Source: Pestalotiopsis fici W106-1 (Eukaryota > Ascomycota > Sordariomycetes > Amphisphaeriales > Sporocadaceae). From it: a DNA stretch of 64,000 nucleotides. The notes under the pieces are model-generated. The model had not been told where the DNA came from and searched no databases. It saw nothing but the letters and a program-made list of their open reading frames with translations. Positions within the stretch are counted from its first letter, which is position 1. Every line of letters starts with the position of its first letter. The DNA is taken from assembly GCF_000516985.1 (NCBI RefSeq), contig NW_006917097.1, positions 2,766,593 through 2,830,592 on the forward strand, in the 5' to 3' direction. The position numbers were made by a program, and so were the translations under genes. This document shows positions 23,039-35,139 of the stretch, one piece after another.

Positions 23039-25254
23039 GGCAGGATAAATCACAGTGGAGACGGCCCAAGAGTATTCAATGGTAAGTCAGTCCTGATAGA
23101 CGACGATCCGTCGAGTTGCAATCGAACCTGGTAACGATCTCCAGTTGATCATAGCCAGTTCGGGAGGAACTCCATCTTTATATACAAGACACATACATCC
23201 CTTGACCGTGTTCACAGACTCTGATGCCTATCGCGATGTCGCAACTGTTGTTCAATAATCATTTCGTCACCATGCGTTGCCATAGTTCCATATTGCGTGT
23301 CTGACATGCTCCTCAGCTTGCCTCTCCACGAGTTAGACGACAGAGCCGCAACAGAATTCTCATTCATGTGGACTTTGGGATCCGCGAATGCAAAGTTCCA
23401 AGGTTCGGAATTCAATAGTCTCGTGCGAAATGCAGTGTGCGTTTGTGCGTGCGCATGGGTCAATTTGCGATATTTTCCATCTCTATTCCTTTTGCTCGGC
23501 CGACGGAGATGTGATGAATATGACCGCGCTCACGACTTCACAATCCACAACGCTATAACGCGTGGGTCGTCCTATAATCGCACGAGCCCGCTTCCAGGGG
23601 ATTGGGATATGGACTCTGTGAATGGTCCGATTGCCCACGACTGAGATGTGATTTATTGGCCATACGCAGCAAGGTGTCAAGGCCGAGTCATTCTCTGTGG
23701 ATAGTCAAGAAAATGTTATCGGGATCCACGATGTGGACAAGGTGGGATCAATATGCCGGATTGGGGGCGGCCGTTGACTCCACACAAAACAGCCTCCTCC
23801 GTCATTGGTATCCTCCGAACGAACCCGTCTTGGAAAAGGCGACTACCAGCCAAGGAGATGACCCCTGGACAATCAATGGCACGACCACTTTAACATTGTG
23901 AAGCTTACCCACATCCCGGGATGACTTTACTCGAAATAGAACACTAGGTTCATTATACTATTCAGCTCTGCATGTGGGCGACAGCAATCAGGAAGGCATT
24001 CCCCACCAATTATGCTCTACAGACCGCGTCCAGCCCCTTGAGCCGCCGAGTCGCATGGAGCATTTCCAGGTTGGGCGGCTGCATATTGTAACGGCACATT
24101 GTGAATGGCGGCTCAGAACAGGGTGCCGCAGTTGCAGCATTGGCGGGCGTTCGCTAGCGACGGGACCGTTGGAATTTTGGGGGTTACCATGATCTATTTA
24201 TCCAGGACTGTAGCAAAAAGTCATGGCGCAGGGGGTGCGCTTGCGTGGCCGTTTAAGAACATTGCATCCACGCGATCGAATTCGTGCAGCTCAGGTGGCC
24301 GGATTAGGAAGGGGAGTCAGCCTCCGCGACCCGGCCGAGTCCAAAGCAGTATAGAGTGCAACTCCATTAAGCGCCTCTTTTTCGCAGTCCCTCGAGGATC
24401 ATAATCCATGGCTATGGCCTCGGACTTATGAAATGTCACACTGGATAAGCAGCTCAAATTTGTATGTGAGAAATATGATGTGACTGTTATGTTTGCAATA
24501 GCGATCTCAGGAAGATAAGCATTTCTGACCTTTATTGAGCCAAGTTTCGAAGACACTGACTCTGTGAGAATCAAAGCCAGAATCTGGCCACTTTTACGGA
24601 AACGCCTCATTCCATACTTTGTCATAATTTTGCTCTGTGACATGTAATTGAATCAAGTTCTTGAACCATCTGGTTACTACGTCCTGGATGAGAAAAGAAC
24701 GACCCATGTCACTATTGCATACATGGAGTCATCCAGGCATACCACCGAACACTCGGGTGTCGATTGATGTATCATGGGTGTCAGGTTGGGACTTTAGCTT
24801 GAACAGATTTATCTTAACTATCTAACTTCGCACTGTTATTAGAATACTCTCTGTCTGTTCACGGAGCTGCCGAGGGTAGATTTACGAAGATTGTAAAGAG
24901 TGGTTATCTGGAAGATTGTTCAATGTCCTGCAAGAGGTCCAGGACTTGTATAGATGAGACAGCATGCCAAGGCGTAGGGTCTGCGACGCTGACCAAAGAG
25001 ATGCACTTCTCCAGAACCAACGAAGGTCTACTTGCTCTGAATTGCAATCTATAACCAATTAAGATAGCATTAGCAGCCTTATTGTTATTTCATCTTCGAT
25101 GGAAACCTCACCCTTTATATGCGTACATATCCGGAAGTCTTTTCGACGTGTGGCCGACAAGGTGCTACACTAGGGTCAACGTCTGAGACAACAATCCGAT
25201 CGAAGCTAAGGAAGGCTATAGCTCGGAACAGGCCTCCTACGTTATATATCAGGA
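23039..25254. other. Intergenic, upstream of the laccase gene
   Basis: 2.2 kb with no supported gene. The first few hundred bases contain the laccase promoter. The frames at 23297-24404 and 24317-24643 have no motif. The region becomes AT-rich toward the LTR-like repeat at 25255. Confidence 0.4.
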
Positions 25255-25433
25255 TGTCGTACTAACGTAGTCAGTACCCACCGCAGATCACCTGCGCGGG
25301 TATATAGTTGGCTCTTCGGCGGCTTTTTTTTTTTTTTTATTTTATTAGACTAGAGATCAACTAAGACATCTTTCAATGCTTCCTCGATCATCTCGTCTTT
25401 AGTTTCTCCTTCACACATCGGCTCAGGTGAGAC
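25255..25433 (+). repeat. LTR-like dispersed repeat, copy 1
   Basis: Starts TGTCGTACTAACGTAGTCAG and continues with ACCCACCGCAGATCACCTGCG, a TATATAG box, GACTAGAGATCAACTNAGAC and CTTCCTCGATCATCTCGTCTT, up to GGCTCAGGTGAGAC. The same string is found inverted at 37015-37179, and its first ~95 bp inverted at 32886-32982. The TG start, the internal TATATAG and the dispersed nature suggest a solo LTR. An A/T homopolymer run at 25323-25345 is inserted only in this copy. Confidence 0.6.
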
Positions 25434-25810
25434 AGGAAATATTTGCCAATCTGGAAAGGCTGACTTAGTTCTTTGTTTACCCAAATGAGAACGAGCTAAG
25501 CCTTGTAACTCGACAGGTCAGTCTTTTATACCGCGTCTCGGCTTCTGCGTAGGGTAGGGATCGTGTGAAAAAAATAGAACGAACTGAATTTGTATCTAGT
25601 GGAGTACCTCGTTTTCCAATGTACTAAGAATAAAGAAGCGTAAATAATATTTTTGGTTCTAAGTTTTATAAGAAAATATTTTATTTCAGAGTCACTTGCT
25701 TTAATCTAATGCGCCACGGTGTGACTGAATGATGTGTCATCCGACCAGAAAAAGATTCGAGTCAGCTACATCACCTCAGGGGCGCCAACTGCACTGTTTG
25801 TACAATTATC
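25434..25810. other. Intergenic, AT-rich
   Basis: Between the LTR-like repeat and the 3' end of the flavin oxidase gene. Very AT-rich around 25620-25690. No gene is seen. Confidence 0.4.
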
Positions 25811-27551
25811 TTATTCATGAATCTTCCAACCGCCGGGCATTTGGTTGGTGAAAGTCATGTTCGGGTCGTACTTGTTACGGATACTCTGCAATTTCAGGAC
25901 GTTATCTTGTGGGTAGCCTTTGAAAACATCTTGGGTAGAATCGGCGTAGTTGAGGTACAGGTAAGGAGACAACACATTGTCCATTACGCTCAGTTGGGCC
26001 GTGACATTGGCGTTGTATGTCTCTAGGAATGAATCAATCTTGGCACTGTCGCTGGCATTCGACCACAGAAACGTTTGCTCGACGAAGAGATACGGGGCTG
26101 ACGCAGTGTCAACGTCCATCGGGTCTCCTCCGTTAATGGTCGAGGCAGTGAGAAACTTTTCTGTAATTGGCACAAAGACAAGGGCAGCGACCAGATTCTC
26201 CACATTGGCCAGCGTGCTCTCTAGCATTTCGAGAAATGTGTCGTGGAGTACCTGTACCGCCGCTCTGTCTGCCGTGATGGTGATGACCTGGAAACGGGCG
26301 CGTAGGCCTCTAAGGGCCTCTCGGCCGGGGTCAGCCGCCTGCGTCCAGTTGTACATGGATGGTCGGACCTCGAAAGTGGAGTTTACGGGCTGCATAACAT
26401 CCGTGAAGTTGAGCAGTGCAGCGGGGGAGGTGTTGGCGCCGTCATAGAACATGATCGCGTTGTAGGTGAGCTGGCCGTTAATTGACTGGACCATGGGCTC
26501 GAGGGCTGCTTTGGAATCCCCAGAACCATTGTGGGCGAAGCCGATGACATAGTCGAGAAATTCTTCGCTCACACTTTCGTTGTATGTATTCTGGCCAATG
26601 GTGACCTCTGGGAGGCTGACGGTCTTGAGATGCAAAAAGGTTACAATAGCAAACGAGTTACCGCCACCCCGGAGAGCCCAGTACAGGTCAGAATATTCAT
26701 TCGTGGGAGTGGCAGAGACAAAATCGCCGTTTGCAAGGATGCACTATAGTTTAGTCAGCGAAGACATTCCGCCAAGTGCTAAGCCAGAATCTGGGCAAGA
26801 TGCTGAGATGAGGCATAGAGTATCGAGTTGGGAAGACACACGTCAAATTGAGCCACATTTGCTGATGCCCAGCCATACTGGTTGCCGAAGAACGAGATGC
26901 CACCACCAAGAATAAACCCAGCCACGCCCACGAGACCTGCTCAAGTTAGAAATGACTGACCAAGCGTGGGCGGAGTTCAGATGAAATACCCACCTGAGCG
27001 ACCACCAATCACTGCAAGCTTGAATGGTTCGAGGTATTCATAAACTTGGCCCCATTTGTTACCAGCGCCAATTTCGATGGTCGACTGATCCTTGGAAAGC
27101 TGTAGCTGGGTCATGCCAGAGCTCGAAAGCAGGACGCCGGATGAGTTAATATTGGCGGCATTGGCAATGGGCATGTGCCCTCCTCCTCTCATGGCGAAAG
27201 AGACTCCTGTCCGTGCCAAGATCTGCACCGCCCCGGACATCTGCTCGGCGGTTGTCGGCGCAAAGATGCAGGCCGGGCTGAGCCATGAATCCGCGCTAAA
27301 GTAGTCTAGGCGTTTTTCTTTAGTATTGAGACGCGTATTAATGGCTTCCTTTTCAAGGCAGGCGAAAAATACTGACCTTCATTTAGCTCTGTATAATTAC
27401 TATTACCCGGGTAGTAGGTGACATTTGCCCAGGACTGCTCCAAGGAGCTGCATGCAGCCGAAACGTCGCGGGGTTGATAATGGGTTGCAGAAGTCGCAGT
27501 CGCGGCTGCAATACACAGAGACAGAGCGGATAGAGGACTGGTAGCGATCAT
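25811..27551 (-). CDS. Secreted FAD-linked oxidoreductase, berberine-bridge type (4 exons)
   Basis: Exons 27551-27377, 27305-26994, 26936-26842 and 26743-25811 (introns 71, 57, 98 bp) encode 504 aa. A signal peptide (LSALSLCIAAATATSA) comes first. The FAD-binding PCMH domain has RGGGH with His102, the residue that usually carries FAD covalently, then GVLLSSSGM and the GGRSGGLVGVAGFILGGGISF turn. The second covalent Cys of bicovalent members is absent at that turn, so a single attachment is likely. The BBE tail is present: LNYADSTQDVF and FTNQMPGGWKI. Fungal members oxidise sugars, alcohols or secondary metabolites. Neighbours give no pathway. All exons are in phase and intact. Confidence 0.92.
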
Positions 27552-28490
27552 GGTCGAAATTGAACGCTGATGTGTTGGATCAAGGCCGTCTCAGTTACTG
27601 AAAGTATGCCACCGTCGGTATATATAGATGGAGATTGATGATTGTTTGATTGGTGGTGATGAGGGGATCAATGTCTATCAGCTCTGTGCTGAAAGACGGC
27701 CATTCTTATACTGCGCAATGAGGCCTAAATGAGGCTGTCCTCTGTTGAATCGGGGCATAAGTACCACCTCCTGTGGCTATGCTCTGTGATCGTTCTGCTG
27801 GGGTGCCACAATTGGTTACCGTTGTAACACTACCGTATAGATCGTGAAGAAACATTGGCAATCCGACTAAACTGGCGAGAGGTAGACAAAATAGAGTTTG
27901 ACCATTGTGCCCCACGGCATGGCATGACTTATCTAGCATGAACCAGCTACAGCCACTCAACCTTGCATATTAGCAACTACAATATATACACATGTAGGCT
28001 GTGTTTGGTCGTAAACCGGCACTCGCGATGGCTTCGGAAATTGTTATGTAGTTACTGTATATGCGGCAGGTTTGTGAATGCCACCGACAACCCGATCTGA
28101 TCATGCTGCGCCATCACTGGAGCTGGGGATTGCAACCGTGACCGACCAATAATAAGAGGAATAGGCAATATAAACGACTCCACTCCTTCGTATTTTATAG
28201 GGCAAAGTAGTGTTTACGGTGCGGCATTACAACAGCGGATTTACTGCATTAATATCAACTCGTGTAGCGTATCATGAGAATGAGTTAGAGCAGAGGGACA
28301 GTAGCGGATCTCCTCCAAGTCTTTGGTGGCCTTGCTTAACGTAAACGACTGTGGCATTTTGGTTACACACATATATCTTATATTTTCGCTGTTGAGACTC
28401 TCAAAAACATATTAGCCCATTCTTTTGAAGCCCCCCAAAACATTTCCGAGGAGCTAGGGCCACTTGTAAAAGAACAGCGGTTTGGGTAAG
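27552..28490. other. Intergenic, upstream of the flavin oxidase gene
   Basis: About 0.9 kb, AT-rich, many stops. A TATATATAG near 27618 (plus-strand reading) may be the core promoter of the flavin oxidase gene. Nothing else is recognised. Confidence 0.4.
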
Positions 28491-28493
28491 GTC

Positions 28494-28757
28494 AAAGTTG
28501 ATAAACAGTCCAAACGACAAGAGACGTGAGCACGTCGAGTATGAACCTCGTAGCATGATCTTGTTCCAGGACCAGAAAAGCAAAGAGCATGGGATCTAAG
28601 ACCCCTTGATAGATATCTTTCGGGTCCTCTGGATCGCAGTCAGATTTGAAAAATATATATATAATACACCGCCTCCACGTTATGCGAAAGTGGACGAGCA
28701 TCGTTCTTGTAGGCTATTTTGAGAAGCTCCAGTGCAGTGGTCTCCTCAATTCCTTTT
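28494..28757 (-). pseudogene. Possible gene relic, family unknown
   Basis: On the minus strand two adjoining frames look protein-like. One contains TALELLKIAYKNDARPLSHN and then stops; the other contains CDPEDPKDIYQGVLDPML then FLVLEQDHATRF. They would join only with a frameshift near 28645, in an AT dinucleotide run. A further coding-like piece (MPEEVYKRVDEVVEYFCQL) lies upstream near 28870-28930. I do not recognise the family and rate this as a weak call. Confidence 0.25.
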
Positions 28758-29642
28758 CAATAGAGACCACGTAGGTGTTTCCTTGAGCCATATTCAAAGG
28801 TGCGAGTCGTGCGCGCAGGGTGTCTGGACCGAAATTTGATATTATGTTACAAGATTCCTTGGACATATTTTCAATTGACAAAAGTATTCCACGACTTCAT
28901 CGACTCTTTTGTAGACTTCTTCGGGCATTTCGCAAATCAGCCAGTTAGCCTAGTTCACAAACAGGCTGCAGTCGTCGAGGGGGCTGTGTTGTGTCTCGGT
29001 GATAGGACAGTGCGGAGGACAATATCGCCGAATAACCGACCTAAATCGGGGTTCGTATAGGATTAGACATCCCGTCATAGACACATAATTATATTCGTCT
29101 TAGACAGGCTACAAATCCATAACCACAATCGTATCAGCTCCCAGCCTCTGTCTCCAAACCTGCTGCTTTCGGATGTTATGTGGAGACCGCCCCCTTCCAA
29201 CAACAAAAAGTCAATCAGACATTGCTATCAAGCTCCTTCTGCCAGCGGATAAATAAGGAAGTGTTTATTCTTGCACGACTTGACAGAGACTTGATTACAA
29301 GCGACTCGACTCGGCATATCTCAATTTTTGTACTTGCGCAACGACAGATACAATATAATGTCAACGCAAGTGATGTTTTAGTGATAATAAAAGGCCAAGC
29401 GCAGTGCCAGCACTTTACAGCAAGGCTCTAGGGGTAGTCTTCTATATTTAAGTAGTTAGGCAACGAAATTAACAAAAACATTCTTGACAAGTTAAATACG
29501 GCAAAATACGGCAAATGTAAGGTGGTGCAAAATATAAACAAATAGGTAACCGAAACATAGATTGCCATTGTGAGGGAAAAATATAAGGGCAAGATTTATT
29601 ATTATTATGCGTTGCGGAGTTAAAATAGGCAAAAGTTGAATC

Positions 29643-29713
29643 TGCACTAGCCGCGAATCGAACGCGGGGCCCATCGATGGCAACGATGGATTTTACCACT
29701 AAACCACTAGTGC
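29643..29713 (-). tRNA. tRNA-Gly (anticodon GCC)
   Basis: Read on the minus strand, 71 nt fold as a cloverleaf. The acceptor stem is GCACTAG/CTAGTGC with discriminator A. The D-arm region is TGGTTTAGTGGTAAAA, the anticodon arm CATCG-TTGCCAT-CGATG has loop anticodon GCC, and the T arm is CCGCG-TTCGAAT-CGCGG. There is no intron. The A-box (TGGTTTAGTGG) and B-box (GTTCGAATC) promoters are intact. A T-run follows the 3' end on the minus strand. Confidence 0.95.
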
Positions 29714-30339
29714 TTGATGGAACTAAATGTGGCTTATTAGCTAATATATTCAAACAAGACGGCGCTTTAGCGACATCCAATATTCGCTTTCTGGAAATAC
29801 TTCGTGCGACCGAGCGCAGTCACTGTTGATGGAAATATTTTGTGCAGCAGATGCTGCCACGGTTCGTCTATAGCTATCGCTAGTACGAGGTACGCGCTGA
29901 CTTGTACCGATGCGGCCATTAATACACCAATCACAAGGTGCAAATCCGCCTCCCGCTCTTCTAGGGTGTGACAAAATCACACATGAACACGGACAAATGG
30001 AAAAGAATCAACAACCCTATATGCAAGTCATTCTGGATAGTGAAAATGGACTTTCAGGGCCATTGACCATCTTCCCTCGTCGGTGCAACGTCTTCGGCTG
30101 TCGGGCGATGCATCCAGTGGCGCCTCGCGACAAAGACTTGACAATGAGCACTGCGCTTCATTCCACTCCCCGCGTCGCCGAAAAGTATAGCATGAATAAT
30201 AGCCCTGCGACGTTGACACGCTGTCTATAGATGACCGTTCTGACGCGGTATTGCCATTTCTCCATGCATTTTAGCAACTTACAGTATATTATCAGACATT
30301 TGCCAAAACAAACGGCGCGTAACTGATTGCATTTATAAA
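29714..30339. other. Intergenic between tRNA-Gly and the esterase-like gene
   Basis: About 0.6 kb with no supported gene. The plus-strand frame at 29910-30230 lacks motifs. Confidence 0.35.
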
Positions 30340-31275
30340 ATGGTTCTCAGCATTTTGAAAGCATTATCCTTCGTCGCCCTGCCGGCGCATGCTGAGTTTG
30401 TCAATTCCGAACACGCACCTCGCGATGTGGAAGTGAAGAATGACTTCGAGCATCTCGTCAGCTTTGGAGATAGCTACACTGCACAGCCGTCGACAAATTC
30501 TACTTCCACATCCACTGGCGGCAGAATCTGGCCTCGGATGGTGGCAGACGCTGCAGGAGCGGCTCTGCACAACTATGCCCGCAGCGGTGCGACATGCACA
30601 AACGAGTACCGGAGTCCTGGTAACTCGGCATCCTCTACGTCGATTCTTGATGATGAGCTTCCCAAATTCAAAAGCACATGGGCAGATGCGAATGATACAG
30701 TGTCGGCGAGCCTTGATCCATCCACCACGGTATACAGCATCTGGATCGGCACAAATGACTTGGGCTACAATGCATTCATCAATGCTGGGAATCCACCCAG
30801 CTACAACATCACTAGCGTCGTGGATTGCATATGGACAGCCATGGATGAGCTGTACTCTTTGGGAGCAAACTATTTCGTTCTCATGAATACGGCCCCACTG
30901 CAATTGTCCCCTGAATACGGTCTTCCTGATGCAGGTGGTGTCGGCGACAACGAATATTGGGCATTAAAAGTACAGCCCCGTCTTCTTTCACCTTCTGTCA
31001 TCTTCTTTTCCCCCACATACTCCCACAAGTCTACTAATTCGTGCGAATAGACTCAGCAGAATGTGACATTGACGTCCTACATAATGCTTGAATTCACAGT
31101 CTCTGTTAACTTTATGCTAGCATACGGTACACCCTTTGAGCTCCTCGTGCAGGATCGTTGGCCAAATGCGACAATCGCGCTGTTCGACGTGCATCGCTTA
31201 ATGATGGACATTTATGCCGACGGGGCGGCCTATCTGGACTTTCAATCCCAAACTATCTTTTCATTGCTCCTTTGA
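30340..31275 (+). pseudogene. SGNH/GDSL esterase, C-terminally truncated (probable pseudogene)
   Basis: Exon 1 is 30340-30969; an 81 bp intron (GTACAG...GCGAATAG) leads to exon 2 at 31051-31275, giving 284 aa. It resembles CE16-type carbohydrate acetylesterases. A short secretion signal precedes block I FGDSYT (Ser45); GGRIWPRMVADAAG and NYARSGATC follow, and block III is IWIGTNDLGYNAF. The family's last block, a DxxH near the C-terminus that supplies two of the three catalytic residues, is missing: the frame stops ~30 residues after DVHRLMMDIYADGAAYLDF. I found no continuation in the next 350 bp. So this is either a decayed gene or one with a further distant exon; decay fits the neighbourhood. 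Confidence 0.6.
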
Positions 31276-32885
31276 TCCTGCCCTCGCTGGACCGCAAGTG
31301 ACTTCTACCTAGTCCGAAGTAAGAAGCCACGATGTAATCTCTTGTCGTGATGCATCAAAACGGACACGACGAGGCTGACCCGTCGCAAAGTGATTGCAGG
31401 CCAATATGGAGTGTATTGTCTCATAATGAAATACATCACAGTTGGTCGGAACGGTCCTGGCCTGAGACAATGTATCTTAAAGGACCCATTAACGCTGGCT
31501 AGAATATCATTGGCTTCGGGTAAAGTCAACATCACAACTGAAAGCCCTATATCCTTGATCCTCGCTTGTAAGTTGCAAGCTTCAATTTCACGATGGAGTT
31601 GTTTTTTCTAGGTTCCATCTCAGCGCGCTGGGCTTGACATGGCTCGCGAGAACCTGACGCGTGCAAGTGGGTCAACCTCCCACCACGAGAATGAAGAACA
31701 TACCAGGTGGTCTTCCCTGCACAATAATGACCAAAATATGTGTGAAGGCCCACAACAAGAGGCGTCACGATGCACCGCCAGGGCATATCTGTAAAAAGAA
31801 CACTACACGCCCAACTCAGGCTAGTGTAGAGTTACCACGCTACAAGCAGCAAGAAGCATCATCAAAATGATCGAATCGACAACACCACTCTGCAACGTCT
31901 GTCAAAGTGTATTGAAATCAACATATAAAGAAAATGAAGGGAGATGCTGGTAAACTCAAACATGCGTCCCTACAGTACATTAGGTCAGACGGTAATAAGC
32001 TGATTATGGCATTGTGCATGGGTAATACGGCTCGACCAATAATCTCTTGAAAAGGTGGACAGACTTATCCGGCAACTTACAATGATGCCTCATTACTTAC
32101 AGTCACGTTGTTATTTAGTTTTGAATACTAAGTGCGAACAAGCTTTGAACATCATCTTCCAGAGATACACCAAGCTCTCTATTAATGTCCGTAAATACGC
32201 AATGGCGAAATCTTAAGCGTTACCGTATAGTGGGTACGCCACTGGATGCAAGCATTTGAAGCTATCCTGGACCCCGTCCGCTGCTTTAGACCAGGTTATG
32301 CAGTAGCATATTAATCGACGCCACCACGTACAGACAGGTATGAAGGGCTTCATGAATTTTAGCAGGATATACAAATAAGTCTGCACTTCGTAGAAGTAAG
32401 AGGCTAGGAAGACAGACCATCACATCATCCAATCAAATGCCATAGCACACCACGCAAAATATTTTAGAGAAGTTTTCGCATCTTTAGCTCTCCCATCCTG
32501 CAAACAGTGAAAGTTACCTACGTATCTAGGTATCTAACCTAGTTACTTAGTGACCAGGGAAGGTGGACCAATCCTTTTGTCATGGTTCCATTATTCCACT
32601 GGTCAGATTCAATGTTCGTATACTGTATTTAGTCAATACCCCTCTGTATATAGGCTCCACTTCACGGGATGCTACCGTCTCCTGGGGGGCCGTGGTGATG
32701 CACATGTGGCTTCTCCAAGACTTGGGCTTACCTAGCCATTGATCCGCTGCCTCGCTGGTCTTCTTCTGCTATCGGCGGGCTATTCAGCGTAGGTGCGGAT
32801 ATTTGTAGCTAATGAAGTATGAATCCGTCTCACCCGAGTCAATACGAAGGCGAAATAAGTGATCGTAAACCCAACGAAAGAAGAT
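31276..32885. other. Intergenic, no gene seen
   Basis: 1.6 kb of mixed composition with short frames only. The plus-strand frame at 31390-31611 follows the truncated esterase but matches nothing I know in that family. Confidence 0.4.
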
Positions 32886-32982
32886 TGAGTTGATCCTATA
32901 GAGCTACAAAAGAGATGCGCTGAAGAGCTATGTAACATACCCAAGCAGGTGATCTGCGGTTGGTACTACTACGTCACGTCAC
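32886..32982 (-). repeat. LTR-like dispersed repeat, partial copy 3
   Basis: Minus-strand reading runs from a TGTGACGTGACGTAGTAGTACC start into ACCGCAGATCACCTGC, a TATG..ACATAG segment and AGCTCTTCAGC, then GATCAACTCAA. It matches the first ~95 bp of the repeats at 25255 and 37015 at perhaps 80% identity and then fades out. It is the most diverged copy. Confidence 0.5.
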
Positions 32983-33419
32983 AATCCGTCTCACAAATGG
33001 TATTCGAGGAACATTTCCTGAACTGTCACCTATAGCCTGAACTGGGAATGAATATTGAGGGACGGGTCCTATATTCGGCTTGGGCGACATCAGTTATGAT
33101 AACTTGTCCTACTAGGTCAGGATAAAGTAGGAAATGCTTAGACGCGCCCCCGGTACAAAACAGAGATCATGATCCGTACGCGATCGCTGGGTCCTACTCA
33201 ACCTTGCAAGGGAAAGTTGAGATGTATTAGCACATAGACACCATTGCGCATAAAACATAAAGCAGATTTTCGTATTTAAACATGGTATCAGATTGATGGA
33301 TTATATGGCTGTTCATACACTTCATTATTTTTTCGAGAACTTATAATTTCTGGTTCCAAAAATAGTTATTATCGATTTTCTCATCTGAAAGTCTAGCACT
33401 CAGATTTGTGTAGCACACA

Positions 33420-34479
33420 ATGACAACACTCATCGATTACGGAACGTTTCCCAGTGCAACAGATCTGGAATAGATAGATCCAGACAAGTTGCCCGAATTT
33501 GTCAACAAGTATATCCACTTCGCTTCTACTTGGTTGTCACAGATGCGCCCATTGATTAATGACTTGAATTTGGAGACCATTTGTCTTCCTCGAGCCCACG
33601 ATGCCGGCTTGTACGAGCCAGCCCATTACAGACGTCTCGGCTCTCTTTCGACCACAATCACACAAGAGAAGACAATCTTTGATCAGCCTACGCTGGGAGT
33701 CCGGCGATTCGATCTGAGGCCCTGTATCGTCAATAGTAACTTCGTCTGCGGTCACTACGAGTACATCAAGCCAGCGTACGTGCCCGGCAATGTCTGGGAC
33801 TTCACTAAAACCGTGGGCATTGACAAAGATATCTTCGGCGGTTCGATCGGATGGTATTCTGGCGGCGAGGGTGCATCAGTGGATGACATCGTCAACCAGG
33901 CCAATCAGTTCACAAGCAAGTTTCCTGGCGAATTCATCATCCTCGAAGTCTCTCATCTGTTCAATCTCGATAGAGAGGTACAAGATCAAGAGTTGGGATA
34001 CCAAATGAACCAGGATGAATTCGACAGACTCACTGATGCGCTTGCTAAGTTGAATGAACTCTACGTTTATCAAGACGGTTCGAAAGCAGCGATTACGAAG
34101 ACCAAACTGAACGAGCTTCTCACACCAGGCAAGTCGTGTGTCATGGTTCTGACGGATCCAGCGTCGGGCATCACTTTGGGACCAGCCAGAGAAGGCAAGG
34201 GATTTCGATGTTCAAGTCTTAGACCCATTGAAGACACAGGAGTTTTCCATGACAAGGCAGCAAGAACCCATCGAAGCAGTATGCGGTTTTCTGAAAGACC
34301 GTTTCCATGTTGGTGTTGCAAAAGTAATTGCAGAGATGTTTGGAGGTTCTAGTTCACTTTTGAAACAAGGCCTCTGGAGCATTACGGACGTCGCTCGTTG
34401 GCTGGCTCCACAAAAGCTGTCAGAGGCTTTATCCACGCGACCACCAGGTAGATGCTGGACGTGTCTCAGTGCAGACTGA
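33420..34479 (+). pseudogene. PI-PLC X-domain-like phosphodiesterase, broken
   Basis: The ATG at 33420 opens a frame interrupted by TAG at 33471, then continues in the same frame from 33474 to 34352. Downstream, the family-like sequence moves to the next frame near 34200 (DFDVQVLDPL, then FLKDRFHVGVAKVIAEMFGG) and runs to a stop at 34477-34479. Domain signs: LPRAHDAGLYE, the position of the first catalytic His of PI-PLC-like proteins; RRFDLRPCI, an RxxDLR core; FVCGHYEY with the second His; GEFIILEVSH; and CVMVLTD. Two independent lesions (nonsense plus one-base shift) make this a likely pseudogene. It keeps good codon pattern, so the decay is probably recent. A small intact gene follows on the opposite strand. 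Confidence 0.7.
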
Positions 34480-35139
34480 TTATAGACTTCGCATTGGTGA
34501 CAGCGGCGACAACTATTGTTGTCAGATCTTTCAGAGGAGATAATGCGTCTTTGGAACTATCGGTGGATGGAGGCTGTGTTATTTCGCAAGCCTAAAGGGT
34601 GACCTTGCAAGTTTTATGTATGTTTTCAAAGTACCGGAACAAGGGCAGGTGGACCAAACAATTTCCTCTCTAGTGAATCGATAGAGACAAGCATTATTCT
34701 CCGAGCCGTGCACATACATTCTAATTATTCTTTTATCTTATACTTTTGTTAATCACGCCTCTGAAAATGTTCAGATGTGCTTTCACTGTAGCATTTTGAG
34801 ATGCCAAAATTGTTGAAACGTAGGTAAGACCCATAAAATGGCTACACTGTGTATCATAGCGGCCTTTCCCCATCCACTGTAGTTGAAGCCTCGCTGGTGA
34901 ATGCAATAAATATTAAGCACATCAACTTGAAAATAATAGACCCAGGGGCGATCCGATTGACCAATAAATAATGTTGACACTCGACAGCTGCCTCACTAAG
35001 TCAACTTTCGATATATCACACAAAGTCAAAGAGCTCTAGTTCTGGGGGACGACACTGGACAAATAATGATTAACTATCATACTAAGAACCATGCAATCCT
35101 AGTAGCGAGTGTGATCTTCAACCAGGACCAATAACGTAA
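34480..35139. other. Intergenic, convergent
   Basis: 660 bp between the PI-PLC-like relic and the three-exon small gene, convergent 3' ends. No gene is seen. Confidence 0.4.
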
